From assembly GCF_018882215.1 (NCBI RefSeq), contig NZ_JACVOX010000001.1, forward strand, positions 479,805 to 543,804: a stretch of 64,000 nucleotides of DNA, read 5' to 3'. The position numbers were made by a program, and so were the translations under genes. The notes below the pieces were generated by a model. It ran no database searches and had not been told where the DNA came from. It saw only the letters and a program-made list of their open reading frames with translations. This document shows positions 8,710 through 16,015 of the stretch, in pieces (positions within the stretch are counted from its first letter, which is position 1; each line of letters opens with the position of its first letter). This DNA comes from Polynucleobacter sp. AP-Kaivos-20-H2. Lineage in GTDB: Bacteria; Pseudomonadota; Gammaproteobacteria; Burkholderiales; Burkholderiaceae.

Positions 8710-9482
8710 GCTGCGTCCTTGCTCATAATACGATTGAAGAATTGATGTACCCGCGGATCTTTACTGGTATCGCGCAACACTTTTGGATCGCCCTCAGCAA
8801 TTATTCCCTTAGCCCCTTTATCGAGCATGATCACTTTGTCAGCTATGGCATAGATGCTAGCAAGTTCATGGGATACGATGATAAAGGTGATGCCTAGGTT
8901 TTTTGATAAATCCTGGATCGTGCTATCGAGATCTGCAGAGGTGATTGGATCTAAGCCAGCAGATGGCTCATCTAAGAATAATATTTTGGGATCAAGTGCC
9001 ATGGCACGAGCAATCGCCGCCCTCTTTTGCATGCCTCCACTAATTTCACTGGGCATATAGGACTCATAAGGTAATAGACCGACTAAATCTAGCTTGCAGC
9101 GCGCCAGTAAATCCATTTGCCCTTGGGTTAGCTGGGTATATTCCTGCATAAACAAAGTCACGTTATCGAGCAAGTTCATGGAACCAAATAAGGCGCCTTG
9201 TTGATACATCACGCCAAAGCTTGTCATGATCTTTTGGCGCTCCGCTCCAGCTGCGGTAGTAATGTTTTGCCCTTCAATCAGAACATCGCCAGACAGAGGC
9301 TGATAGAGGCCAAACAAGTTTTTCAACAAACTGGATTTGCCACAACCCGAGCCACCCAGAATCACAAAAATTTCACCGTAATTCACTGTGAAATTCAGAT
9401 TTTGCATCAGGATGTTAGAGCCATAACCTACGGTGAGGTTTTGAACATCAATCGCGCATTGTGATTTATTTGGCGTATCCAT
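8706..9482 (-). CDS. mlaF: ABC transporter ATPase, MlaF type
   Basis: A 258-residue ABC ATPase with Walker A GGSGCGKS (residues 43-50), a signature ISGGMQKR, Walker B KILFLDEPSAGLDP and the H-loop IIVSHEL. The Q-loop is MYQQGALFGSMNLLDNV, typical of the MlaF/Ttg2A branch, which energises lipid movement by the MlaE permease. Its start overlaps the permease stop by one base (TGATG), giving tight coupling. Nothing is missing from the catalytic set. Confidence 0.93.
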   Translation of the reverse strand: MDTPNKSQCAIDVQNLTVGYGSNILMQNLNFTVNYGEIFVILGGSGCGKSSLLKNLFGLYQPLSGDVLIEGQNITTAAGAERQKIMTSFGVMYQQGALFGSMNLLDNVTLFMQEYTQLTQGQMDLLARCKLDLVGLLPYESYMPSEISGGMQKRAAIARAMALDPKILFLDEPSAGLDPITSADLDSTIQDLSKNLGITFIIVSHELASIYAIADKVIMLDKGAKGIIAEGDPKVLRDTSKDPRVHQFFNRIMSKDAA

Positions 9483-10654
9483 CAGAAACCCGTCTTGTAG
9501 GAAATGAAGGCAAAAATACCATCAACCAGCACAATCAAAACAATACTACTGACAACTGCTCTTGTAGCTGAAATACCAACTGCAGCGGCACCATTCCCCG
9601 TTTGCATGCCACGCAGGCAACCAACCGCTGAAATAACCACGCCAAAAAGCGTCGCTTTAATTAGACCCGAACTAATATCTTCGATATCTACAGCCGAGAG
9701 CATGCCGTTGTAGAAGTTAATAAAAGGAATGCCGTAAATCAACATCGTCAACATTGAGGAAAAAATACTGACGATGTCAGCAAATAAAGTCAAAATAGGC
9801 GCAACCAAAATACCTGCTAATACGCGTGGCACAACTAAAAACCGAATTGGGCTTAAGCCACCAGAAACCAACGCATCTACTTCGCTATTAACAGTCATCG
9901 TGCCAATCTCGGCAGCAAATGCTGCTGAGGAACGTCCTGCTAGCAAAATGGCGGTAATTAATGGGCCCATTTCTCGCACAATACCCAAAGCCGCCAACGG
10001 GCCGACAAAGGATACGGCGCCAAATTGCTGCATACCGATAGCCGCCTGAAAAGACAGGATGACGCCAATCAAAAACGCGACTAGCCCAACGATGGGTAAT
10101 GCTGCAATACCCGCTTGCACAGCAGCATTAACAAAATCGCCCCAGCGCACTTGATTAGGATAGCGAATAGACCAAGCTAAATCTGATGCAAGATGACCCG
10201 TAAACGTAATTAAGCCAATGGCATCATCAATTAAATTTTGGGCGGCCATTCCAGTGCTGACCACAAAACTTCTTTTGGGCTTTACAACGGGAACTGGAAA
10301 TAAATTACCGATTGGATTGAATTCACTTAGCAACGGTTCATAGCGAGGATCTAAGCCCACAACATCAAACTTTGCACCCGCAGTTGTTTGAGCCTCTTCA
10401 ATCCCAATCAGAAATGCAATACCAGCCCCATCTAAAAAAGTGACTTTACCTGCATCAAAAGTCAGGGACTTGCTTTTGCCATCACCCTGTTTGAGCCACA
10501 CATCTTGAGAATCACGGATTTGAGTCCAAATGCCGCCCAAGGAATAGACATTCACATTGCCACTCATTAGTACTTTGGCATTATTGGCATCAACCTGTGA
10601 CCAAACAGCCACTGGGGCGTCAGAAACGGCAGAGATGGTGGCAGAATTGCTCAT
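9482..10654 (-). CDS. mlaE: MlaE-family permease with N-terminal STAS domain
   Basis: A 390-residue fusion. Residues 1-115 form a STAS domain (KVLMSGNVNVYSLGGIW, DAGKVTFLDGAGIAFLIGIE), the role played by separate MlaB in E. coli. Residues about 130-390 form the MlaE permease with five to six membrane helices, including the conserved GPLITAILLAGRSSAAFAAEIGTM coupling region. STAS-MlaE fusions are common in betaproteobacteria. It is the first gene of the seven-gene minus-strand operon, so the operon promoter should lie in the region just above 10654. Confidence 0.92.
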   Translation of the reverse strand: MSNSATISAVSDAPVAVWSQVDANNAKVLMSGNVNVYSLGGIWTQIRDSQDVWLKQGDGKSKSLTFDAGKVTFLDGAGIAFLIGIEEAQTTAGAKFDVVGLDPRYEPLLSEFNPIGNLFPVPVVKPKRSFVVSTGMAAQNLIDDAIGLITFTGHLASDLAWSIRYPNQVRWGDFVNAAVQAGIAALPIVGLVAFLIGVILSFQAAIGMQQFGAVSFVGPLAALGIVREMGPLITAILLAGRSSAAFAAEIGTMTVNSEVDALVSGGLSPIRFLVVPRVLAGILVAPILTLFADIVSIFSSMLTMLIYGIPFINFYNGMLSAVDIEDISSGLIKATLFGVVISAVGCLRGMQTGNGAAAVGISATRAVVSSIVLIVLVDGIFAFISYKTGF

Positions 10655-10699
10655 AAGCAGACTATAAGGTATCTCTGTGAAAGATCTGAGAAAAGCCTA

Positions 10700-10732
10700 A
10701 AAAGAGAAAGGGCCCAGTCTTTCAACTAGGCC
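10700..10732 (-). terminator. Rho-independent terminator behind the tRNA relic
   Basis: On the minus strand an eight-pair stem (GGCCTAGT pairing with ACTGGGCC, one T-G pair) with loop TGAAAG is followed by CTTTCTCTTTTT. It lies 12 bases past the CCA end of the tRNA relic, the normal place for a tRNA terminator. Confidence 0.65.
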
Positions 10733-10743
10733 ATTCAATAAGG

Positions 10744-10818
10744 TGGTGCGGCTGGCAGGAATTAAACCCACGACACCTTGGTTCATAGCCAATATCCCTG
10801 ATTGACACTTTACCGATA
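10744..10818 (-). pseudogene. Decayed tRNA-Arg (ACG type) gene
   Basis: Reading the minus strand, the 3' half matches a bacterial tRNA-Arg: anticodon arm ATTGG-CTATGAA-CCAAG (10777-10793), variable loop GTGTC, T arm GTGGG-TTTAATT-CCTGC, then CAGCCGC and ACCA. The usual anticodon loop would be CTACGAA; here it reads CTATGAA, giving an ATG anticodon. The first anticodon-stem pair is an A-G mismatch, the T-loop C56 is T, and the 5' acceptor strand and D arm are only faintly recognisable (CGGTAAAGTGTCAATCAGG) and about six bases short. I judge it non-functional. It may be an old integration target. Confidence 0.6.
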
Positions 10819-11267
10819 TAAATCAATAACTTACATGGAATAATTTGTATATTAATAGGACTGATGCTTCAGGGCTCCTAAGCCCTTGTTTCTATAGGCT
10901 TGCAATGTACACAATTGTACAAATTAAGAACCGAATTTATGGAAGCCTCACCATTAGGCTGCGTAATAAAGAAATAAGCTATTGGTAAAAGACTAAAGTT
11001 GACTTTACCTATAGTACAGATCATTCTCAATTTCCTCTCTTGAATCAGCTCTCTAGAATGATTGCAAAATCAGACCTTTAGTTGCGGCAAAAAATGATTG
11101 GGGGTAAAAAATAAAATACAGCCGTTCCTATAAGGAGCATTGCAGTTATTAAATATAACTGCTAGATCAGCATAGTCCTAGCATTAGAAGAAATCATGTT
11201 AGAAATGGATTTAAATCATCCTCATGAGTAATTCTTGATTAATTACAAATAATTACATGAGCACTGA
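10819..11267. other. Gene-free AT-rich spacer between Zorya-like module and Mla operon
   Basis: Together with the tRNA relic this makes 613 bases without a coding gene. It holds a 6-bp hairpin AGGGCT-CCTA-AGCCCT (10871-10886) and a palindrome TGTACA-CAAT-TGTACA (10906-10921). The promoter for the mlaE operon must lie somewhere in 10655-11267. I found no open frame resembling a helicase, so no trace of ZorD is visible at the protein level. Confidence 0.5.
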
Positions 11268-12164
11268 TTAAGATGCTTTGGTATTAAGCCAGCCCAAAAG
11301 CACCTGAACTGCATCACTACTGGTACCTTGCCACCGCTCTGGATATGCCCTAGGATCGCCAATAACACTGATCAATTTTGCACTCATCGCTGCTTTCAAA
11401 TCGTCTGGCGGCTTTACTCCTTTCCAGGCTAATAGCAAAGCATCATTAAATAGCGCCTGAACCTGGAGATAGCGAAATTGATTTTGGTTGTCTATACCCC
11501 AATCAAAGACCAAGTGGATATAGTCTTCTTGCCGTCTTTTTTCTTTTGGAAATTTAAGCAATTCAATAAAAGCGGCGTGAGCAAAAGCAGTGCTTGCAAA
11601 TCCAGGCCATAGATCAAATTGATTGATCCACCCCATCAACCCTCTTTTTGTTTTGAGGATAGACTCAGCAATGAAATAAGGCCCCTCAGATGCATTCAAT
11701 AGATTTAAATCATGGGTCAAGGATTTCAGTGGAGAGCCTGATTTAATAGCGCTACTGGCAAAAAAACGCTGCGCTGTCTGAGCCAGCGTCTCAAATACAG
11801 GGTCATTAGGCTTAAAGTGATAGAGGTAAACATAGAATAAGGGCTCAGCCCACTTCATCGCTCTTTTAGCAATCTTGAGAGAGCGCGGAAGATGGATCTC
11901 AAAGTATTCACTTAAATAATCCGTTCGCGCAGATAAACTACGTTCTTGCTCAAGCCAAATAGCATAAGGAAAATAACGCCAATAGCGTTGATCCACTTGA
12001 TGCCCTGACAGCTGCGCCAATGAGAAGCGAATAAAAGTACGCTCACCAACTGCAAAAATATCAGGCGGTAAACCCATTTTTTCAATCGATATCGATTCTG
12101 AGTCGATTTTTTGCGCAGCACTTCCTAGCAGAGGAAAATCTTCTGGTAGTGTCGCTAAGTTCAT
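11268..12164 (-). CDS. ZorC-like / EH-signature-like protein
   Basis: A 298-residue, mostly helical soluble protein without a signal peptide. It is coupled by a four-base overlap to the ZorB-like gene. The tail SVIGDPRAYPERWQGTSSDAVQVLLGWLN resembles the C-terminal GDPR...W...W pattern I associate with EH-signature proteins such as ZorC, though I quote this from memory. A central stretch has conserved-looking YHFKPNDP and FAHAAFIELLKF elements. Type I ZorC is roughly 560 residues, so this copy is about half the length; the coupled start argues against loss of the N-terminus. In Zorya, ZorC binds DNA and acts with the ZorD nuclease-helicase, which is absent. Alternative: an unrelated helical effector paired with ZorAB. 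Confidence 0.45.
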   Translation of the reverse strand: MNLATLPEDFPLLGSAAQKIDSESISIEKMGLPPDIFAVGERTFIRFSLAQLSGHQVDQRYWRYFPYAIWLEQERSLSARTDYLSEYFEIHLPRSLKIAKRAMKWAEPLFYVYLYHFKPNDPVFETLAQTAQRFFASSAIKSGSPLKSLTHDLNLLNASEGPYFIAESILKTKRGLMGWINQFDLWPGFASTAFAHAAFIELLKFPKEKRRQEDYIHLVFDWGIDNQNQFRYLQVQALFNDALLLAWKGVKPPDDLKAAMSAKLISVIGDPRAYPERWQGTSSDAVQVLLGWLNTKAS

Positions 12165-13009
12165 TTTGGCGCTGTAATAGGCTTGCTGTTAGGGCCTTGC
12201 ATTGCATTCGCTCCAGGCAAAACAACAGCTGCAGGAATGTTTGGGGCCGCAGCAGCAGTTGGAGTACCAGCAGAATCTAAAGCATCTCTAGCTGCTTTGC
12301 CTTTTTTAGAATCGGGCTTAAATGCCAAAATGAAGCGTAACTCAACTCGCCGGCTTTTTTCTGCATCCTCTAAACCAAAACTTTTCACTACACGCTTATC
12401 AGCATAAGAGCTAATACCAAAGACGTCTAACTTACGTTCATTTTGATAGGATTGGGGCTTACCTTCAGTCAGAACCTCATAAACAGCACGAGCACGATCT
12501 AGACCAAGGTGCCAGTTGGTATAATTGCCTTGTTGAAGAGGCTTAGAGTCAGTATGCCCTTCAATGAAAATTGTTTCGATTTCTGCTTGCTCATCATTTG
12601 GCGGACAGTCTAGTGGTCTAGATGCTCTTTCAGAATGAACATAACAAGGCAGAATCTTAATCAAGGACTCTCTAGCCTTTTTTAATGTTTGAGTTGAATT
12701 CTCATTCAAAACCACACTATTAAATCCAAATAAGGCATCAGCGGGAAGGCCTATAACCCCTGATTGCGGATCAATCACCACATTTAAGCCAGCTTCCTTA
12801 AACTTTTGTCCAATGATCAGTACCGCGCTTGCGAGTGGATCGTTAACGCTTTCTCCTCTTTGAATCGAATCGACCCTTTGAGAAAGCATTACTACCATGA
12901 TAATAAAAACGAACAATAAGCCTATCATCAAATCACTTGCGGAAGCGAGATAGCCCGCTTCCTCAACCTTTTCAGGTTGTTTATTGTGGTTAGATGGTAA
13001 AAAAATCAT
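12161..13009 (-). CDS. zorB: ZorB-like stator protein with OmpA peptidoglycan-binding domain
   Basis: A 282-residue protein with the MotB/ZorB layout: short cytosolic start, one membrane helix (ASDLMIGLLFVFIIMVVML) carrying Asp26, the residue expected to bind the ion, then an OmpA-like domain (about 130-235) with IFIEGHTDSKP, NWHLGLDRARAVYEVL and EKSRRVELRFIL. The GHTD and R..RRV positions bind peptidoglycan. The last 50 residues are a low-complexity Ala/Pro tail. It lies 32 bases after the ZorA-like gene. Flagellar MotB proteins have a YADFxT membrane motif; here it is SASDLMIGLLF, which is the Zorya/defence type, and this gene is far from the flagellar stators. Confidence 0.7.
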   Translation of the reverse strand: MIFLPSNHNKQPEKVEEAGYLASASDLMIGLLFVFIIMVVMLSQRVDSIQRGESVNDPLASAVLIIGQKFKEAGLNVVIDPQSGVIGLPADALFGFNSVVLNENSTQTLKKARESLIKILPCYVHSERASRPLDCPPNDEQAEIETIFIEGHTDSKPLQQGNYTNWHLGLDRARAVYEVLTEGKPQSYQNERKLDVFGISSYADKRVVKSFGLEDAEKSRRVELRFILAFKPDSKKGKAARDALDSAGTPTAAAAPNIPAAVVLPGANAMQGPNSKPITAPK

Positions 13010-13041
13010 AGTGCTATTTTAGTTTCGGCGAAGATACACAA

Positions 13042-14640
13042 TTAACTCTTAGGAAGAGATTCAACAAAGTCATCCATCGTTTGCTCTAAGGTTGTGATGG
13101 TTGTATGAATCGAAGAAATAGCCTGAGCCAGTTTTTCATCTAATTTAAAATGTAACTGCACCACCTTATTAGAATAATCTGACACACCACTAGTCAAATG
13201 ATTGACGGTTTGATCAATCGAGGTCTTGGTAGATTCAAAATCGGCCCTTAAGGAGCTGAGCGCCGCACGAGAAGCATCCGTGCCTAGTTTAATTTCATGA
13301 ACAGCGTCCTTGAGTGCACTAGACATCGCAGGAATGCCAACACCAAATTCTTTACTAATGACTTCTTGAGAAGCTACTGTTGTATCTAAACTGCGGGCTA
13401 TTAGACCTAGCGACTCTGTACTCGATTGAATTTTTTGCACAAAGGAATCAACATTGACAATCACCTTATCGATGCCGTTGACTGAACCAATCAATCCACC
13501 CAAGACAAACTCTAATTTAGTAGCGCCTTCGCTAGTAAAGTCTTTTGCTCTCTGCAGGCCAGACTCTAAACCAAGCATGGTTTCATTGGTCTTGGTAACG
13601 GTCTTTTCTAAAGCGCTTATGGCGCTACCAAAAGAATCTCCAGCATGAGCAAGAGAGACCCCAGCTCCTACACCAGCAGTATTGAGTTTTTCAGTCACCT
13701 CTACCAAGGTTTTTCTGAACTGCTCCATTTCTTTTGCGGAGTCACCCTTAATCGCCTCTAAGAATTTCTCCATAATGTTTTTAAGGGCTTCTTCATTAAT
13801 ACGACTGATACGCTCGGTTAATGTATCGAAAGCATCAATGAGTTTTACGCTAAGGTCATTAAACAAAGGCTCGAGTGCGTTGCCGATCGCTTTAGATATG
13901 GATAGCGCAAAGTCTGTTTCAAATCGTTTTAATTGATTTACTTGCTCACGATTTTGCAACAGCATTTCCTGAAACATCCCAAGTTGTGCTTGGATGACTG
14001 CTTGTGGGGCATTATCGGGAACAATTACCCTGAGCTGAGTCTGCAATTCATCTATAGCAGATTCCAACTTTTCAAGCGTAAGCTTGGCAGCCCAGTTCCA
14101 AACTAAAGAAGTTAGCAAACCAGCAATCGAGGTAATGAACTTACCACCCGCTGTAGCAATCAAACCCTTAAGAGCGGCATCACGAGACTCTTGGTTACCA
14201 CTCATTGACTGACCAGCATCATTTAATGCCAATGCCAGAAATATAAAGGTAAACATCAAACCAACACCGATCAAAATATTCGGCATCGTTTCATACAATG
14301 AGAGATTAATTTTCCCAGCTAATAAGTTTCTAGCAGTCCAAATATCAGAATACGGTTTGAGACAGTACTGTTTAGACCCGGATTCCCCTCGGATGTCGAT
14401 GAGATTTCTTTTACTCTCTTGGAGTAAATCCATGATTCTAGTATTGGTAGTCGACCCGATAGCAGCCGCAAATATATCCCCACCTGCTGCTTCTTTGCCA
14501 GTGAGCTCAACGCAAAGGTCTTTAATTTGAGCGCTAGTTTGGTAAATGACTTTTGACCAAGACCAGTACAAAAAAGCGGCTACAAGAAGAATTCCAATTG
14601 CAATGCCAATGGGTAGGTATAGATTGACTGGAGTTTGCAT
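13042..14640 (-). CDS. zorA: ZorA-like MotA/ExbB-family motor protein with long coiled-coil tail
   Basis: A 532-residue protein. TM1 is residues about 8-28, two more helices are near 122-142 and 168-190 (IGVGLMFTFIFLALAL; GGKFITSIAGLLTSLVWNW), matching the MotA/TolQ/ExbB proton-channel core. From residue 195 to the end it is a long helical, coiled-coil-like tail with many heptads, as ZorA has and flagellar MotA does not. ZorAB forms a proton-driven complex in which the tail conducts signals from membrane sensing to cytosolic effectors. The E. coli ZorA is longer (about 730 residues as I recall), so the tail here is shorter. Assignment rests on the layout, the partner gene and the downstream ZorC-like gene. 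Confidence 0.68.
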   Translation of the reverse strand: MQTPVNLYLPIGIAIGILLVAAFLYWSWSKVIYQTSAQIKDLCVELTGKEAAGGDIFAAAIGSTTNTRIMDLLQESKRNLIDIRGESGSKQYCLKPYSDIWTARNLLAGKINLSLYETMPNILIGVGLMFTFIFLALALNDAGQSMSGNQESRDAALKGLIATAGGKFITSIAGLLTSLVWNWAAKLTLEKLESAIDELQTQLRVIVPDNAPQAVIQAQLGMFQEMLLQNREQVNQLKRFETDFALSISKAIGNALEPLFNDLSVKLIDAFDTLTERISRINEEALKNIMEKFLEAIKGDSAKEMEQFRKTLVEVTEKLNTAGVGAGVSLAHAGDSFGSAISALEKTVTKTNETMLGLESGLQRAKDFTSEGATKLEFVLGGLIGSVNGIDKVIVNVDSFVQKIQSSTESLGLIARSLDTTVASQEVISKEFGVGIPAMSSALKDAVHEIKLGTDASRAALSSLRADFESTKTSIDQTVNHLTSGVSDYSNKVVQLHFKLDEKLAQAISSIHTTITTLEQTMDDFVESLPKS

Positions 14641-14726
14641 GTTTTAGCAGAAATAAAATAAATAAGAAGATGGTAAGGGAATGATTTTCTGGGGGAATTG
14701 AAGTTGGTATTGCCTAATTCTATACA

Positions 14727-15119
14727 TCAGGCGCCCTTACAGACACGTTTCATCACAACCAAGCCTAGAGTGCCTTCTACTACAGGAGCAAAGGGGTACG
14801 GGTGCTTATCTTGATAGACTATATTGCCTTCGCCCATTGGCTCAGAGAACCATTTAGTAGACAGCGCTCTTTGAAGCTCTTTCTTGCAGTTGTACTCTAT
14901 GTAAGTTCTAAAGGATTGATAGGGATACTGATCTTTATCAACGACTAAGTCTTTGGCTTCATTGACTAAAACTTTAACCTTCACCAAACTTTTATTTCTT
15001 TGAATTGCCTGGGCATCTATGTAAACAGAAATATCTTGATTGGCTGTCACTTTAGTCCAATCAGCATACGCCTGACTAGCAAATAAGATTGTCCAAAGCA
15101 AAACAATTGGTTTAATCAT
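14727..15119 (-). CDS. Surface-adhesin E-like exported protein
   Basis: A 130-residue protein with a clear signal peptide (MIKPIVLLWTILFASQAYA) and a mature start DWTKV, as in the small surface-adhesin protein E (Adhesin_E-like) family. The pattern W..V.....VYID...I.R......VKVLV.......Y.S......Y.C follows, with two cysteines near the end (YNCK and KRVCKG) that could form a disulfide. A paralogue lies at 17894. Role unknown; envelope location is likely. Confidence 0.72.
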   Translation of the reverse strand: MIKPIVLLWTILFASQAYADWTKVTANQDISVYIDAQAIQRNKSLVKVKVLVNEAKDLVVDKDQYPYQSFRTYIEYNCKKELQRALSTKWFSEPMGEGNIVYQDKHPYPFAPVVEGTLGLVVMKRVCKGA

Positions 15120-15187
15120 TTTGCAATCTTTCTGCTAGGCGAGTGCGGATTGCGGTGATATTGGTGATCGAGGGCATTGTTATCAGC

Positions 15188-15721
15188 TCAGGAAAAATGA
15201 ATGTATGGGCTGAGCAGCCAATACCCGATGCCAAGGACCGCAAGCAAAATCAGTAAAAAGACAATACGCTTGAAGACTAATTTAGGACCAGTGGCATAGG
15301 TCACCTCAATGCCCTGGATTGGCAATTGCATAGAGGTTTTCTTGCCAATAATCTTTTGAATCAAGCTGGGCTTTTCAAATTTGATCTCGTTGATCATTTT
15401 TTGCGCCAGCATGGCTTCGATCTCATTGAATTCTTTTTGCTCTCTTGAGACTTCAATATCTCCATCGAGCACTGTTTCGCTTGAAACAAAAGCTTGCTCT
15501 TCAGGTAGCCCCAGAATTTTGGCTACCTTTTTAGCGCTCGAATATTTGATGTCTGGGGAATAGAATGCGCCCTGCTCTTTGCCTTCGATTTGCCGAATTT
15601 GACTGTTAGAAAGAATCGCTTTATTTGCTAATTCCTCGATAGATAAGCCCTGCTTTTCCCTGGCATCCCTAAAGCGCTCACCCACTATTTTGGGTAATAG
15701 ATTTTTTTGCTTGTCAGACAC
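15188..15721 (-). CDS. Membrane-anchored HTH protein, RodZ-like N-terminus
   Basis: The open frame reaches a TTG at 15769, but a GTG at 15721 has a good Shine-Dalgarno (AAAGGAG, five bases away), giving about 177 residues. It has an N-terminal helix-turn-helix of the RodZ/Xre kind (VGERFRDAREKQGLSIEELANKAILS, then a recognition helix), a charged linker with REQKEFNEIEAMLAQKMINE, and one membrane helix near the C-terminus (IVFLLILLAVLGIGYWLL) with only about six residues outside. RodZ proteins are longer and have a periplasmic domain; this is a short version. It could bind MreB-like or other cytosolic partners rather than DNA. A 14-bp palindrome lies upstream at 15885. Confidence 0.7.
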   Translation of the reverse strand: MSDKQKNLLPKIVGERFRDAREKQGLSIEELANKAILSNSQIRQIEGKEQGAFYSPDIKYSSAKKVAKILGLPEEQAFVSSETVLDGDIEVSREQKEFNEIEAMLAQKMINEIKFEKPSLIQKIIGKKTSMQLPIQGIEVTYATGPKLVFKRIVFLLILLAVLGIGYWLLSPYIHFS

Positions 15722-15884
15722 CAAATCTCCTTTAAGGGTAAGCAAAAAAATCAACTGCTTGCCCAGCACACAATTGCAACACCAATCAGTATTGAATCAT
15801 TATTTAGATTCTATAAATCATGAGAAGGAGACCTTAAAAACATTGGCCAGCTAAACATTGCCTATAATAATCATGAACTTAGGA

Positions 15885-15898
15885 TAGTGTATACACTA
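15885..15898. promoter_or_regulatory. Perfect 14-bp palindrome, candidate operator
   Basis: TAGTGTATACACTA is a perfect dyad 164 bases upstream of the HTH gene start and in the only intergenic space between it and the EAL-HDOD gene. A second inverted repeat TTGTCAT...ATGACAA (15900-15933, 20-base spacing, then seven T) follows directly. Binding is not shown; it is a candidate site. Confidence 0.35.
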
Positions 15899-16015
15899 AT
15901 TGTCATAATGCAAGTATTTCAATTCCATGACAATTTTTTTAACCAATCTAACCGAGATCTACAAGAGCTGGGCGGAACCCGTTAGCGCTCTTGACCCACA
16001 TCGCCTGATTGGCCC

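Noticed and set aside
10744..10818. A functional tRNA gene
   Set aside because: The 5' acceptor strand and D arm do not fold, the anticodon is altered and the T-loop C56 is changed; only the 3' part matches.
10655..11267. Remnant of a zorD helicase
   Set aside because: No frame with helicase motifs is visible, and the stretch is too short and AT-rich to hold one; no trace at protein level.
12161..14640. A third flagellar stator (MotAB) pair
   Set aside because: The MotA-like protein has a 340-residue coiled-coil tail and the MotB-like protein lacks the YADFxT membrane motif; both fit Zorya-type proteins better.
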